From Streptomyces solicavernae (lineage in GTDB: Bacteria > Actinomycetota > Actinomycetes > Streptomycetales > Streptomycetaceae): DNA of 64,000 nt. Every line of letters starts with the position of its first letter. Position 1 is the first letter of the stretch. The stretch is taken from assembly GCF_029968095.1 (NCBI RefSeq), contig NZ_JASCIR010000002.1, positions 478,004-542,003 of the forward strand, in the 5' to 3' direction. Below the pieces are notes generated by a model. It ran no database searches. It was not told the origin of the DNA and saw nothing but the letters and a program-made list of their open reading frames with translations. Of this stretch, positions 24,923 through 33,504 are shown piece by piece. A program made the position numbers and the translations under genes.

Positions 24923-26152
24923 TCAGGCGCCCACGATGTTGTGCTCCGGGCCGAACGGGAACTTGGTGATGTTCTCGGCGCCGGCCTCGCCCACGACGAG
25001 GATGTCGTGCTCGCGGTACCCGCCCGCGCCCGGCTCGCCCTCGGGCACCATCAGCATCGGCTCCATGGACACCACCATGCCGGGCTCCAGGACGGTGTCG
25101 ATGTCCTCGCGGAGTTCCAGGCCCGCCTCGCGGCCGTAGTAGTGGGACAGCACACCGAAGGAGTGGCCGTAGCCGAAGGTGCGGTTGGGCAGCAGGCCGT
25201 GGCCGATGTAGATCTCGTTGAGGGCGTGGGCGATCTCGGCGCAGCTGATGCCCGGCTTGATCAGCTCCAGGCCGCGGCGGTGCACCTCGACGTTGACCTC
25301 CCACAGCCGCAGCGAGCGCGCGTCCGGCTCGCCGTAGAACAGCGTCCGCTCCAGGGCGGTGTAGTAACCGGAGATCATCGGGAAGCAGTTGAGGCTGAGG
25401 ATGTCGCCGCGGCGCACGGTGCGGGTGGTCGGCCAGTTGTGCGCGCCGTCGGTGTTGATGCCCGACTGGAACCACACCCAGGTGTCGCGGATCTCGGTGT
25501 GCGGGTGCGCGCGGGCGATCTCGCGGATCATCGCCTGGCTGCCCGCAAGCGCCACCTCGTACTCCGCGACGCCCTCGGCGATCGCCGCGCGCACCGCCTC
25601 GCCGCCGAGGTCGCCGATCCGTGCGCCCTCCTTGATGAGGGCGATCTCCTCGTCCGACTTGACCATCCGCTCCCGCATGGTCGCCGCCGCGATGTCGGTG
25701 AACTCGGCGCCGGAGAAGGCGTCCTGGAACTTCCGCAGCTGGTCGAGCGGCAGGCTGTCGTGCTCGACACCGATGCGGCGCGGGTCGATCGACCGCTGCT
25801 TCAGGGTCTCGTGGATGGCGTGCACGTAGTTGTCGCGCTGCCAGTCGGTGTAGACGACGTTGTCCCCGTAGCAGCGCCGCCAGGGCATGCCGGCGTCGAT
25901 GTTCGCGGTGACCGTGATCTGGTCGTCCGCGGTGACGATCAGCGCGTACGGGCGCCCGAAGGCGGTGTAGAGGAAGTCGGAGTAGTACTTGATGTTCTGG
26001 TACGAGGTGAACAGGGCGACGTCGATGTCACCCTGTGCCATCACCTTGCGCAGCCCGGCCAGGCGCCGCTCCATCTCGGCGTCGGAGAACGTCAGTTGCT
26101 CCTTCTCACCGTTGCGGATGAGCTTCAGGCGCTGGAGGTCGGTGGTGGACAT
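24923..26152 (-). CDS. Creatinase (creatine amidinohydrolase)
   Basis: 409 residues. It hydrolyses creatine to sarcosine and urea. It is close to known creatinases along its full length: F-T-S-Y-Q-N-I-K-Y-Y-S-D-F-L-Y, N-I-D-A-G-M-P-W-R-R, V-Y-T-D-W-Q-R-D-N-Y, W-F-Q-S-G-I-N-T-D-G-A-H-N (active-site His), T-F-G-Y-G-H-S-F-G and M-V-V-S-M-E-P-M-L. It has the pita-bread fold but lacks the five-ligand metal set of true aminopeptidases. AAGGAG precedes the ATG. The MHS transporter upstream on the same strand is the likely importer. The sarcosine product would join the dimethylglycine oxidase pathway 14 kb away. Confidence 0.93.
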   Translation of the reverse strand: MSTTDLQRLKLIRNGEKEQLTFSDAEMERRLAGLRKVMAQGDIDVALFTSYQNIKYYSDFLYTAFGRPYALIVTADDQITVTANIDAGMPWRRCYGDNVVYTDWQRDNYVHAIHETLKQRSIDPRRIGVEHDSLPLDQLRKFQDAFSGAEFTDIAAATMRERMVKSDEEIALIKEGARIGDLGGEAVRAAIAEGVAEYEVALAGSQAMIREIARAHPHTEIRDTWVWFQSGINTDGAHNWPTTRTVRRGDILSLNCFPMISGYYTALERTLFYGEPDARSLRLWEVNVEVHRRGLELIKPGISCAEIAHALNEIYIGHGLLPNRTFGYGHSFGVLSHYYGREAGLELREDIDTVLEPGMVVSMEPMLMVPEGEPGAGGYREHDILVVGEAGAENITKFPFGPEHNIVGA

Positions 26153-26173
26153 GCGTACTCCTTCTTGTGGGTG

Positions 26174-26231
26174 GGTTCGTACGGTGGTTCGTGCGGTGGT
26201 CCGTACGCGGTTCGTACGGTGGTTCGTGCGG
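26174..26231. repeat. 23-bp direct repeat between the transporter and creatinase
   Basis: A 23-base word starting GGTTCGTACGGTGGTTCG occurs at 26174-26196 and 26209-26231 (period 35), filling the 80-bp gap between the MHS transporter stop and the creatinase start. Confidence 0.8.
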
Positions 26232-26232
26232 G

Positions 26233-27552
26233 TCAGCCCTCGCGGAGCGGCTGACGTGCGGTCTCGCGCGCGGCGAGCACGGCCCCGAGGGAGACAAGTG
26301 CCGCGGCGGCCAGATACCAGGCCGGGGCGAGCGGGCTGCCGGTCCAGGAGATGAGCAGGGTGCCGACAAAGGCCGCCGTGCCGCCGAACAGCGCGTTGGC
26401 CAGGTTGAAGCTGATGGCGAAGCCGCTGTAGCGGACCCGGGTCGGGAACTGCTCGGCGAGGAAGCTGGGCAGGGTGCCGTCGTTGAGGGCGAGCATGCCG
26501 CCGAGCAGCACCTGGACCGCGATGACGGTCAGCAGCCCGGCCCCGTCGAGCAGCAGGAACGCCGGCACGGTGCCCAGGGCGAACAGGACGGAGGCGCCGA
26601 TCAGCAGCTTCTTCCGGCCGAAGCGGTCCGAGGCCAGGCCGGTGCAGAAGACGAAGGCGATGTAGACCGTGAGTGCGACGGTGGTGGCGAGGAACGACGC
26701 GGTGGCGTCGACGCCGAGCTCCTGAGAGAGGTACGTCGGCATGTAGCTGAGCAGCATGTAGAAGGCGACCGCGTTGAGTACCGTGGCACCCATCGCGAGC
26801 AGCAGCGGGCGCCGGTTGTCCCGCAGCATCTCCTTGGCCGGGGTCCGGGTGACCTCGTGCTCCCCCTCAAGGGCGCGGAACGCCGGGGTGTCCTCAAGGC
26901 GCAGCCGGATGTACCGGCCGATCAGGCCCAGGGGCGCGGCCAGGAGGAACGGCAGCCGCCAGCCCCAGCTGTGCATCTGCTCCGCGGACAGCAACTCGGT
27001 GAGCAGCGCCGCGAGCAGCGAACCGAGCAGCAGCCCCGTCGCGGTGCTGGCCGGGACGACGGAGGCGTAGAGCCCGCGCCGGCCCTCGGGCGCGTACTCC
27101 ACCAGGAACGCGGAGGCGCCCGCGTACTCGCCGGAGGCCGAGAAGCCCTGCACGATCCGCACGGCGAGCAGCAGCAGCGGCGCGAGCAGCCCGACGGCCT
27201 CATAGCTGGGCAGCAGGGCGATGCAGAAGGTCGCCACGGACATGATCACGATGGACAGCGAGAGCGCGCTGCGCCGCCCGACCCGGTCGCCGATGTGCCC
27301 CCACACGAACCCGCCGAGCGGCCGCACGAGGAACGAGAGGGCGAACACGCTGAACGTCGCGAGGAGCGCCGTGGTGCGGTCGGTCGCCGGAAAGAAGACC
27401 GTCGAGATGGTCGCCGCCAGATAGCCGTACGCGGCGTAGTCGAACCACTCGACGAAGTTGCCGATGAAGCTGGCGGCGACCACCCGGCGACGCGTCCCGG
27501 TGTCGGTCCCGGTCCCGGTGTCGGTGTCCGGCGGGACGGTGGGGTTGCTCAT
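26233..27552 (-). CDS. MHS-family (ProP-like) MFS metabolite:H+ symporter
   Basis: 439 residues from the ATG at 27552 (M-S-N-P-T-V-P-P). Twelve TM helices are expected. MHS signatures are F-I-G-N-F-V-E-W-F-D-Y-A-A-Y-G, R-P-L-G-G-F-V-W-G-H-I-G-D-R-V-G-R-R, Q-G-F-S-A-S-G-E-Y-A-G-A and L-A-S-D-R-F-G-R-K-K. The family includes carriers for betaine, proline and carboxylates. It lies upstream of creatinase on the same strand, so creatine or a related zwitterion is the probable substrate. Its promoter region carries two copies of a GTTGC-N7-GCAAC operator-like site. Confidence 0.88.
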   Translation of the reverse strand: MSNPTVPPDTDTGTGTDTGTRRRVVAASFIGNFVEWFDYAAYGYLAATISTVFFPATDRTTALLATFSVFALSFLVRPLGGFVWGHIGDRVGRRSALSLSIVIMSVATFCIALLPSYEAVGLLAPLLLLAVRIVQGFSASGEYAGASAFLVEYAPEGRRGLYASVVPASTATGLLLGSLLAALLTELLSAEQMHSWGWRLPFLLAAPLGLIGRYIRLRLEDTPAFRALEGEHEVTRTPAKEMLRDNRRPLLLAMGATVLNAVAFYMLLSYMPTYLSQELGVDATASFLATTVALTVYIAFVFCTGLASDRFGRKKLLIGASVLFALGTVPAFLLLDGAGLLTVIAVQVLLGGMLALNDGTLPSFLAEQFPTRVRYSGFAISFNLANALFGGTAAFVGTLLISWTGSPLAPAWYLAAAALVSLGAVLAARETARQPLREG

Positions 27553-27576
27553 GGAACCTGGCTCCCATGCATCAGG

Positions 27577-27686
27577 GTTGCGCGAGAAGCAACGATGAGC
27601 GCCACTATGGGAACAGGGATTCAAGGTGTCAAGGAAAATGACAAGGATGGATGCTCGTAATGCATCAGAGTTGCTTGCGACGCAAC
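27577..27686 (-). promoter_or_regulatory. Two GTTGC-N7-GCAAC operator-like sites upstream of the MHS transporter
   Basis: Copies lie at 27577-27593 and 27670-27686, 93 bp apart. Both are embedded in a longer shared context, ATGCATCAGRGTTGC on the left and GCAACG then ATGA on the right. The first is 25 bp from the start codon. Two phased copies of the same palindrome upstream of a catabolic operon are typical of repressor looping; IclR is the likely protein. Confidence 0.6.
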
Positions 27687-27712
27687 GCATGACTCGGAGA
27701 GGGTGAGGCAAC

Positions 27713-27746
27713 GAAAAGGCCGCGCCGGAGAGTTCCGGCACGGCCT
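27713..27746 (-). terminator. Rho-independent-like terminator downstream of the VOC gene
   Basis: A 13-bp stem with one mismatch (AGGCCGCGCCGGA against TCCGGCACGGCCT) is followed on the minus strand by TTTT, unusual for this GC content. It lies about 100 bp past the minus-strand VOC stop. Confidence 0.75.
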
Positions 27747-27751
27747 GTCGT

Positions 27752-27843
27752 GGGCGCGAGTGTGCGTGTGTGCGTGCGCGTAGGCGTACGGGCGTACGCG
27801 TGTACGTACGCGTGTGTCCGTACGTGTGTGCCCGTGCGTACGG
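27752..27843. repeat. Alternating purine-pyrimidine tract (Z-DNA-prone)
   Basis: About 90 bp of near-continuous alternation built from GTGTGCGTGTG, GCGTACGCGTGTACGTACGCG and similar words, ending at the stop codon of the VOC gene. The CG, TG and TACGTA content is what favours left-handed DNA under negative supercoiling. Confidence 0.7.
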
Positions 27844-28230
27844 TTACGCGTCCTGCGGATACCACCGCAGCTCGACCGTGTTCCCCTCCGGGTCCCGTAC
27901 GTAGACCGACTGGGCGTCGCCGCGGGCGCCGAAGCGGGGGGCCGGGCCGTCGAGGACCGTCAACTCGCCCGCGTCGATGACCTCTTGCCAGTCCAGCGGC
28001 TCGACGACCAGGCAGATGTGGTCCACGTTCGACTCGTGGCGCGGGCGGGCGAAGAAGTCGATGATCGTGGTCGCGTTGACCCGGGCCGAGGGGAACGGGA
28101 CCTTCCCTGCGCGCCACTCCTCCACCCGCACCGGCTCCAGGCCGAGCGGTCCGCAGTAGAACTCCAGGGCGCGTTCGACGTCCTCGACGTTCAGGACGAG
28201 GTGGTCGAAGTCCTTGACTCGCACTCGCAT
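27844..28230 (-). CDS. VOC-superfamily (glyoxalase/bleomycin resistance-type) protein
   Basis: 128 residues, a single vicinal-oxygen-chelate domain with two beta-alpha-beta-beta-beta halves. F-D-H-L-V-L-N-V-E-D opens the first metal site, N-V-D-H-I-C-L-V-V-E the second, and R-D-P-E-G-N-T-V-E-L-R is the terminal motif with the Glu ligand. It is divergent from a TetR gene with a shared 139-bp promoter region, and so is probably its target. The substrate is unknown. Confidence 0.85.
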   Translation of the reverse strand: MRVRVKDFDHLVLNVEDVERALEFYCGPLGLEPVRVEEWRAGKVPFPSARVNATTIIDFFARPRHESNVDHICLVVEPLDWQEVIDAGELTVLDGPAPRFGARGDAQSVYVRDPEGNTVELRWYPQDA

Positions 28231-28269
28231 GGGCAGTCCTTCTCCTCGGTCGTCGGCGGTCCCGCCGTA

Positions 28270-28282
28270 ACGTACTCTACGT
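28270..28282. promoter_or_regulatory. Palindromic operator candidate ACGTA-CTC-TACGT
   Basis: A perfect 13-bp inverted repeat lies in the divergent VOC/TetR promoter region, 40 bp upstream of the VOC start. Its size and position fit a TetR-family operator. Confidence 0.55.
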
Positions 28283-28320
28283 GAAGTGGTAAATCTGTAG
28301 TACTGCGTTCGCAGTTGTGG

Positions 28321-28353
28321 CTTGTGTGTGACTTGTGTGTGACTTGTGTGTGA
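28321..28353. repeat. 11-bp tandem repeat in the TetR gene leader
   Basis: CTTGTGTGTGA is repeated three times exactly, one helical turn apart, just upstream of the TetR ribosome site GGGGGAG. Confidence 0.85.
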
Positions 28354-28369
28354 CTAGTGGGGGAGACCC

Positions 28370-28948
28370 ATGCGACAGAATCCCGCCCGGCGGACCGCGC
28401 TGCTCGACGCCGCGATCGACGTCCTGGCCCAGGAGGGATCGCGGGGGCTCACCCTGCGCGCCGTCGACAAGGCCGCCGGAGTCCCCACCGGCACCACCAC
28501 CAACTACTTCGCCAATCGCGCCGAACTGCTCCGCCAGATCATGGGCCGTACGAAGGAGCGCCTGACCCCGGACCCGGCCGCCATGGAAGAGACCATGAGC
28601 GCCGAGCCCGGCCGCGAGCTGAACGCCACCCTGCTGCGGCAGCTGGTCGAGCGGATGCGGGCCGACCGCAGCAGCCACCTCGCCATGCTGGAGCTCCGCC
28701 TGGAGGCCACGCGCCGGCCGGAGCTGCAGGCTGACCTGACCCGCACGTTCACCGAGCTGCTCGACGACAACATCGCCTGGCACCTCGACGCGGGCCTCCC
28801 CGGCGACCGGGACACCGTGCTGCTGCTCTACCTCGCCATGCTCGGCGTCATCGTGGACGACCTGACGGTGCCCGCGCTCCTCGAACCGCACGGCATCGAC
28901 CACATCATCGCCGTGCTCGTGGAGCGGAGCGCGCCGCCCGGGGCGTGA
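28370..28948 (+). CDS. TetR-family transcriptional regulator
   Basis: 192 residues. The N-terminal TetR HTH is clear (T-L-R-A-V-D-K-A-A-G-V-P-T-G-T-T-T-N-Y-F, about residues 28-47), with a helical ligand-binding C-terminal region. GGGGGAG precedes the ATG by seven bases. It is divergent from the VOC gene and likely represses that gene and itself. Confidence 0.88.
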   Translation: MRQNPARRTALLDAAIDVLAQEGSRGLTLRAVDKAAGVPTGTTTNYFANRAELLRQIMGRTKERLTPDPAAMEETMSAEPGRELNATLLRQLVERMRADRSSHLAMLELRLEATRRPELQADLTRTFTELLDDNIAWHLDAGLPGDRDTVLLLYLAMLGVIVDDLTVPALLEPHGIDHIIAVLVERSAPPGA

Positions 28949-29137
28949 GCCTCACCCTGCCGCGGGCCGCCGGTACGTGGAGGGGTTCGCCGAGGAGGTT
29001 CGGGCGGGCCGGGGGGCCTGAGGGGGCAGAGCGCTCCCGGGGCCGGGCGAAGTGCATGTGAGATGCGCCCTATGGGTGCAATGCCCGAATATGAGTTACT
29101 TGCTCGGTTGCCCCGCCGTCGTCTCCGAGGGAGCTCC

Positions 29138-30970
29138 ATGCAGCAGCGAATACGCCCCGGGTACCTGAACCCCGCCGCGATCGCGGGAGGTGTCCTCGCG
29201 GTCGGCGCCGGCGGGCTCTACCTGGCGGGCACGCTGATCAACGGCGACGGCATCGACCCAGGCACCCGCATACGCGGCGTGGACGTCGGCGGCCTCAGCC
29301 GTGCCGAGGCCGAGCAGAAGCTGCAGCGCGAGCTCGTCGCGGGCGAGGGCGCGCAACCCCTCGCCGTGCGCATCGGCGACCGCGAGGACACGATCGACCC
29401 CGCGGCGGCCGGTCTCAGCGTCGACACCGAGGCCACCGTCGACCGGGCGGCCCGCGGCGGCGCCGACCCGGTCACGGTGATCGGCGGGCTCTTCCGCTCC
29501 GGCGGCGACGTCGAACCCGTCGTCCACCTTGACGAGCGCAAGGCGCGCGCCGCCCTCCAGGACCTGGCCGAGGAGCACGATCAGCAGGTCCGCGACGGCG
29601 CCGTCGCCTTCAAGGACGGCAAGCCCGAGGCCCGCCAGGCCCGCACCGGCCACACCCTCGACGTCGACGGGGCCGTCACCGCGCTGCGGTCCGCGTACCT
29701 CCCCGAAAAGCCCGCGGCCCGCACGGACCGGACGCAGCTGCCGACGCACGACACCGAGCCGAAGGTCACCGCGGCCGAGACCGGCCGGGCCCTGCGCGAG
29801 TTCGCCGAACCCGCCATGTCCGGCCCGGTCACCCTGGACGTCGGCGGCGGCGAGCTCACCATCGGGCCCGACACCCTCGGCGAGCACCTCGACCTCAAGG
29901 CCGACGCCTCCGGCCGGCTGGAGCCGCACCTGGACAGCGCAGGCCTGATCAAGGACCCCGAGGTAGCCAAGCCCCTCGCCCGCCTCACCGGCGCCGCGAA
30001 GAACGCCGAACTGGGGCTCGACGGCGACAGGGTGGTGGTCGCGAGCGACGGCAGGCCCGGGCGGACCGTCACCGACAAGGCCCTCGGCAAGGCCGTGCTG
30101 CCGCTGCTCACCCGGACCGGCGCCGCAGCCCGTACCGGCGAGGTCGCCACCCGGACCACGCAGCCGCAGATCACCCGCGAGAGCGCCGCCGAGCTCGGCC
30201 TGACCGAGAAGATGTCGTCGTTCACGGTCGACTTCGAGCGGGCCGCGTACCGCACGAAGAACATCGGCCGGGCCGTCGAGCTGATCAACGGCTCGCTCGT
30301 CAAGCCGGGCCAGGAGTGGAGCTTCAACCGCACCGTCGGCGAGCGCACCAAGGCCAACGGCTTCGTCGACGGCACGATCATCCTCAACGGCATGTACACC
30401 AAGGCCGCGGGCGGCGGTGTCTCCACCGTCGCCACGACGATGTACAACGCCCTGTTCTTCGCCGGCGTGAAGCCCCTCGAATATGGCGCGCACTCCTTCT
30501 ACATCGAGCGCTACCCCGCGGGCCGCGAGGCCACCGTCGCCTGGGGCAGCCTCGACCTGCGCTTCCTCAACGACTCCGGCAACGCGATCTACATCAAGGC
30601 CGAGTCCACGGACACCTCGGTGACGGTCACCTTCCTCGGCACGAAGAAGTACGACGAGGTCCTCGCCACCCAGGGCGAGCGCGAGAACATCACGCAGCCC
30701 AAGGAGCGCACCAACACCTCCGAGCAGTGCGAGCCGCAGACCCCGCTCGAAGGCTTCGACATCACCGTGGAGCGGATCCTCAAGGACGACGGCCGGGAAG
30801 TGAAACGCGAGCCGTACCGCACCCACTACACGCCCCGCGACAAGGTCACCTGCGAACCGGAGGCGACGGCCGAGCCGACGCCGGGTGACGAGCCGACACC
30901 GGGCGGCGAGCCGACGCCGGGTGACGAGCAGCAGGCGGCCGCGGGTGAGCGCCCAGGCCCGGGCGAATAG
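29138..30970 (+). CDS. VanW-domain cell-wall-associated protein with PG-binding-4 region
   Basis: 610 residues from the ATG at 29138 (GAGGGAG seven bases upstream). An N-terminal membrane anchor (A-I-A-G-G-V-L-A-V-G-A-G-G-L-Y-L) is followed by two repeated extracellular modules of the peptidoglycan-binding-4 type (I-D-P-A-A-A-G-L-S-V-D-T). The VanW domain is at about residues 360-500 (V-K-P-G-Q-E-W-S-F-N-R-T-V-G-E-R-T, G-G-G-V-S-T-V-A-T-T-M-Y-N). A Pro/Glu-rich tail (T-P-G-D-E-P repeats) ends the protein. VanW-type proteins occur widely in Gram-positives with no established enzymatic reaction; a role in the wall is inferred. It stands alone, 189 bp after the TetR gene. Confidence 0.85.
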   Translation: MQQRIRPGYLNPAAIAGGVLAVGAGGLYLAGTLINGDGIDPGTRIRGVDVGGLSRAEAEQKLQRELVAGEGAQPLAVRIGDREDTIDPAAAGLSVDTEATVDRAARGGADPVTVIGGLFRSGGDVEPVVHLDERKARAALQDLAEEHDQQVRDGAVAFKDGKPEARQARTGHTLDVDGAVTALRSAYLPEKPAARTDRTQLPTHDTEPKVTAAETGRALREFAEPAMSGPVTLDVGGGELTIGPDTLGEHLDLKADASGRLEPHLDSAGLIKDPEVAKPLARLTGAAKNAELGLDGDRVVVASDGRPGRTVTDKALGKAVLPLLTRTGAAARTGEVATRTTQPQITRESAAELGLTEKMSSFTVDFERAAYRTKNIGRAVELINGSLVKPGQEWSFNRTVGERTKANGFVDGTIILNGMYTKAAGGGVSTVATTMYNALFFAGVKPLEYGAHSFYIERYPAGREATVAWGSLDLRFLNDSGNAIYIKAESTDTSVTVTFLGTKKYDEVLATQGERENITQPKERTNTSEQCEPQTPLEGFDITVERILKDDGREVKREPYRTHYTPRDKVTCEPEATAEPTPGDEPTPGGEPTPGDEQQAAAGERPGPGE

Positions 30971-31039
30971 GGCGAACCGCAGGCCCCGGCCGTCTTCCGG
31001 CCACCGACCGGCGCCCGGCAGGAGCCCATGCCTTAGCGT

Positions 31040-32866
31040 GTGCCCGTGACAGCGGCGGGGACAGGAACCGGAATCAGGCCGCGGAGGCCCGGCAACCGGC
31101 CCGGCATCCGGCCCGGCATCCGGCCCGGCAACCGGCCCGGCTTCCGGCTCGGCCTGGGCGCGGGCGCCGCCGTCGGCGCGGGCGCGGCCGGGGCGTGGGC
31201 GTACGCGCGGGCCGGGGCCGACGGCGCCGACATCGTGCGGGACCTCGCGGTCGGCTGGGCGTACGCGGGCGCCGGGCTCGTCGCCTGGTGGCGCAGGCCC
31301 GCCAACCGGACCGGCCTGCTCATGGTCGCCGAGGGCGTCACCTGGTTCATCGGCAACCTCCAAGGCACCTCCGTACCGGCCCTGTTCGCCCTCGGCGCCT
31401 GGTGGGAAGGGCTGAACCTGGCCGTCCTCGTGCACCTCGTGCTGACCTTCCCCGACGGCCGCATCACCGGCGCCCGCACCCGCCGCCTGATCCTCGCCAC
31501 GTACGCGATCGTCGCCGTCGGCGGACTCCTGCGCGCGCTCACCTTCGATCCCGCCCGCGCCCACCACGGCACCTACCTGGACTGCGGCGGCTGCGGGCCC
31601 AACGCGCTGCTCGTCGACGGGGCCGCCGGACTCTTCGGGCCGGTCGACCTGGCCTGCCGCGCACTCGCCGTGACGATCTCCGTGCTCACCGCCACGGCCG
31701 TCGTGCACCGCTGGCGGCGCGCCTCGCACGCCCGCCGCCGCGCGCTGCTGCCCGCCTGGGCCGCCATCGGCGCGGCCATCGTCTTCATCCTGTGGGACGT
31801 CGTCCTGCTCACGGTCCCCGGGCTCGACGGTCTCGGCGAGGACCTGGTGCTGCTCCTGTCCGACTTCGCGCAGTGCGCCGTGCCCATCGCGTTCCTCGCC
31901 GGGCTGCTGCGGATGCGGCTGCAGCACGCCGCGGTCGGCGGCCTGGTCATCGAGGTCGGCGCGGACCCCACCCCGGCCCGGATGCGCGCGGTCCTGGCCC
32001 GCGTCCTCGGCGACAGCTCGCTGCGGCTCGGCCTGTGGCAGCAGGGGCAGGGCATCCGCGGCGCATACGTCGACGAGGACGGCCGCCCCGTACGCGCCGA
32101 CGGGGCCCGCGCCACCCGCGTCGACTCCGTGCGCGGCACCCCGCTCGCCGTCCTCGACCACGATCCGGCACTCGCCGAGGACCCCGAACTCCTCGCCGCC
32201 GTCGGCGCCGCGCTCCGCCTCGGCCTGGAGAACGCCTGGCTGCGCACCGAGGCCAGAGAGGCCGGTACGCGCCTGGTGCGCGCCGCCGACGACGAGCGCC
32301 GCCGCCTCGAACGCGACCTGCACGACGGCGCGCAGGCCCGCATCGTGTTCGCCCTGATGGCGCTGCGCCGGGTCGGCAAGGGCGTCGCCGACCACCCGGA
32401 CGCGAAGCTGCGCGGCTCCGTCGCCGAGGTCGAGCAGAGCCTGCGCCTCGCCCTGGAAGAGCTGCGCGGACTCGCCCACGGCATCCACCCCGCCGTACTG
32501 ACCCGCGAAGGGCTCGCCCCGGCGCTCGCCGAACTCGCGCTCCAGGCCGAACTGCCCGTCGTGGTCGCCGCCGAGCCCGGCCGCTACGACGCGGTCGTGG
32601 AGACCACCGCGTACTTCACCGTCTGCGAGACCCTCGCCAACGCCGCCAAGCACGCCCGGGCCAGGGCCGTCAGCGTCTCCGCCCGGCGGCAGGGCACGAC
32701 CCTCGTCGTGGAGACCGTCGACGACGGCATCGGCGGCGCCGACACCGCGCGCGGCTCGGGCCTCAGCGGTCTCGCCGACCGGATAGCGGCCGTCGACGGA
32801 GTGCTGAGCGTGCACAGCCCGGCGGGCGGCGGCACGCGCGTACGAGCGGAGCTGCCGTGCGGGTGA
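31040..32866 (+). CDS. Sensor histidine kinase (HisKA_3 type) of a two-component system
   Basis: 608 residues. The N-terminus has a repeated R-P-G-I/N tetrapeptide, then about six hydrophobic segments (to about residue 290). A cytoplasmic linker leads to the dimerisation/phosphoacceptor motif R-R-R-L-E-R-D-L-H428-D-G-A-Q, and the ATPase domain closes with V-D-D-G-I-G-G-A and G-S-G-L-S-G-L-A-D-R-I. It overlaps the response regulator by 10 bp. A C-G-G-C motif in an extracytoplasmic loop (D-C-G-G-C-G) could be redox-active or metal-binding. The signal is unknown. Confidence 0.9.
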   Translation: MPVTAAGTGTGIRPRRPGNRPGIRPGIRPGNRPGFRLGLGAGAAVGAGAAGAWAYARAGADGADIVRDLAVGWAYAGAGLVAWWRRPANRTGLLMVAEGVTWFIGNLQGTSVPALFALGAWWEGLNLAVLVHLVLTFPDGRITGARTRRLILATYAIVAVGGLLRALTFDPARAHHGTYLDCGGCGPNALLVDGAAGLFGPVDLACRALAVTISVLTATAVVHRWRRASHARRRALLPAWAAIGAAIVFILWDVVLLTVPGLDGLGEDLVLLLSDFAQCAVPIAFLAGLLRMRLQHAAVGGLVIEVGADPTPARMRAVLARVLGDSSLRLGLWQQGQGIRGAYVDEDGRPVRADGARATRVDSVRGTPLAVLDHDPALAEDPELLAAVGAALRLGLENAWLRTEAREAGTRLVRAADDERRRLERDLHDGAQARIVFALMALRRVGKGVADHPDAKLRGSVAEVEQSLRLALEELRGLAHGIHPAVLTREGLAPALAELALQAELPVVVAAEPGRYDAVVETTAYFTVCETLANAAKHARARAVSVSARRQGTTLVVETVDDGIGGADTARGSGLSGLADRIAAVDGVLSVHSPAGGGTRVRAELPCG

Positions 32867-33504
32867 TCGTGGCCGAGGACTCGGCGATCCTGCGCCAGGG
32901 GCTCGTACGCCTCCTGGCCGACGAGGGCTTCGACGTGCCCGCGCACTGCGGCGAGCCGGGGCCGCTGCTCGGCCTGGTCGACCGGCACCGCCCCGACGCG
33001 GTCCTCCTCGACATCCGGATGCCGCCCACCCACACCGACGAGGGCCTGCGCGCGGCCGCCGCGATCCGCGCCCGGCACCCGCGCACCGGCGTCCTGCTGC
33101 TCTCGCAGTACGTGGAGACCACCGCGACCGTGCGGGCGTTCGCCGACGACGCGCGCGGCTTCGGCTACCTCCTCAAGGAGCGCGTCGCCGACGCCGACGA
33201 GCTCGCCCGCGCCCTGCAGCAGGTGGCGGCCGGCGGGACGGTCGTCGACCCCGAGGTGGTCGCGCACCTCATGAGCGGGGTGCGCGGTGCGAGCGCCCTC
33301 GCCGGACTCACCGCCCGCGAGCGGGACGTGCTCGTGCTGATGGCGCAGGGCCGCTCCAATCACGCCATCGCCCAGGCACTGGTCATCGGGGCGAAGACGG
33401 TGGAGTCGCACGTACGCAGCATCTTCACGAAGCTGGGCATCGACGCCGACGCGCAGGACAACCGACGCGTCCGGGCCGTCCTCACCTATCTGCGCGAGGC
33501 CTGA
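32857..33504 (+). CDS. LuxR/NarL-family response regulator
   Basis: 215 residues from a GTG inside the kinase gene. The receiver domain has acidic residues E7-D8, phosphoacceptor D52 in V-L-L-D-I-R-M-P and K near L-L-K-E-R-V. The NarL-type HTH at the C-terminus reads L-T-A-R-E-R-D-V-L-V-L-M-A-Q-G-R-S-N and K-T-V-E-S-H-V-R-S-I-F. It pairs with the overlapping histidine kinase. Confidence 0.93.
   Translation: MRVIVAEDSAILRQGLVRLLADEGFDVPAHCGEPGPLLGLVDRHRPDAVLLDIRMPPTHTDEGLRAAAAIRARHPRTGVLLLSQYVETTATVRAFADDARGFGYLLKERVADADELARALQQVAAGGTVVDPEVVAHLMSGVRGASALAGLTARERDVLVLMAQGRSNHAIAQALVIGAKTVESHVRSIFTKLGIDADAQDNRRVRAVLTYLREA

Noticed and set aside
24923..26152. Creatinase gene as a generic Xaa-Pro aminopeptidase
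   Set aside because: Sequence similarity to creatinase runs over the full length, including the active-site His region, and the dinuclear metal-ligand set of aminopeptidases is not evident.
29096..32815. Very long minus-strand open frame (1239 codons) antisense to the VanW protein and histidine kinase
   Set aside because: It lies opposite two well-supported genes, has low-complexity Gly/Ala/Val composition and no family motifs; long antisense frames are expected at this GC.
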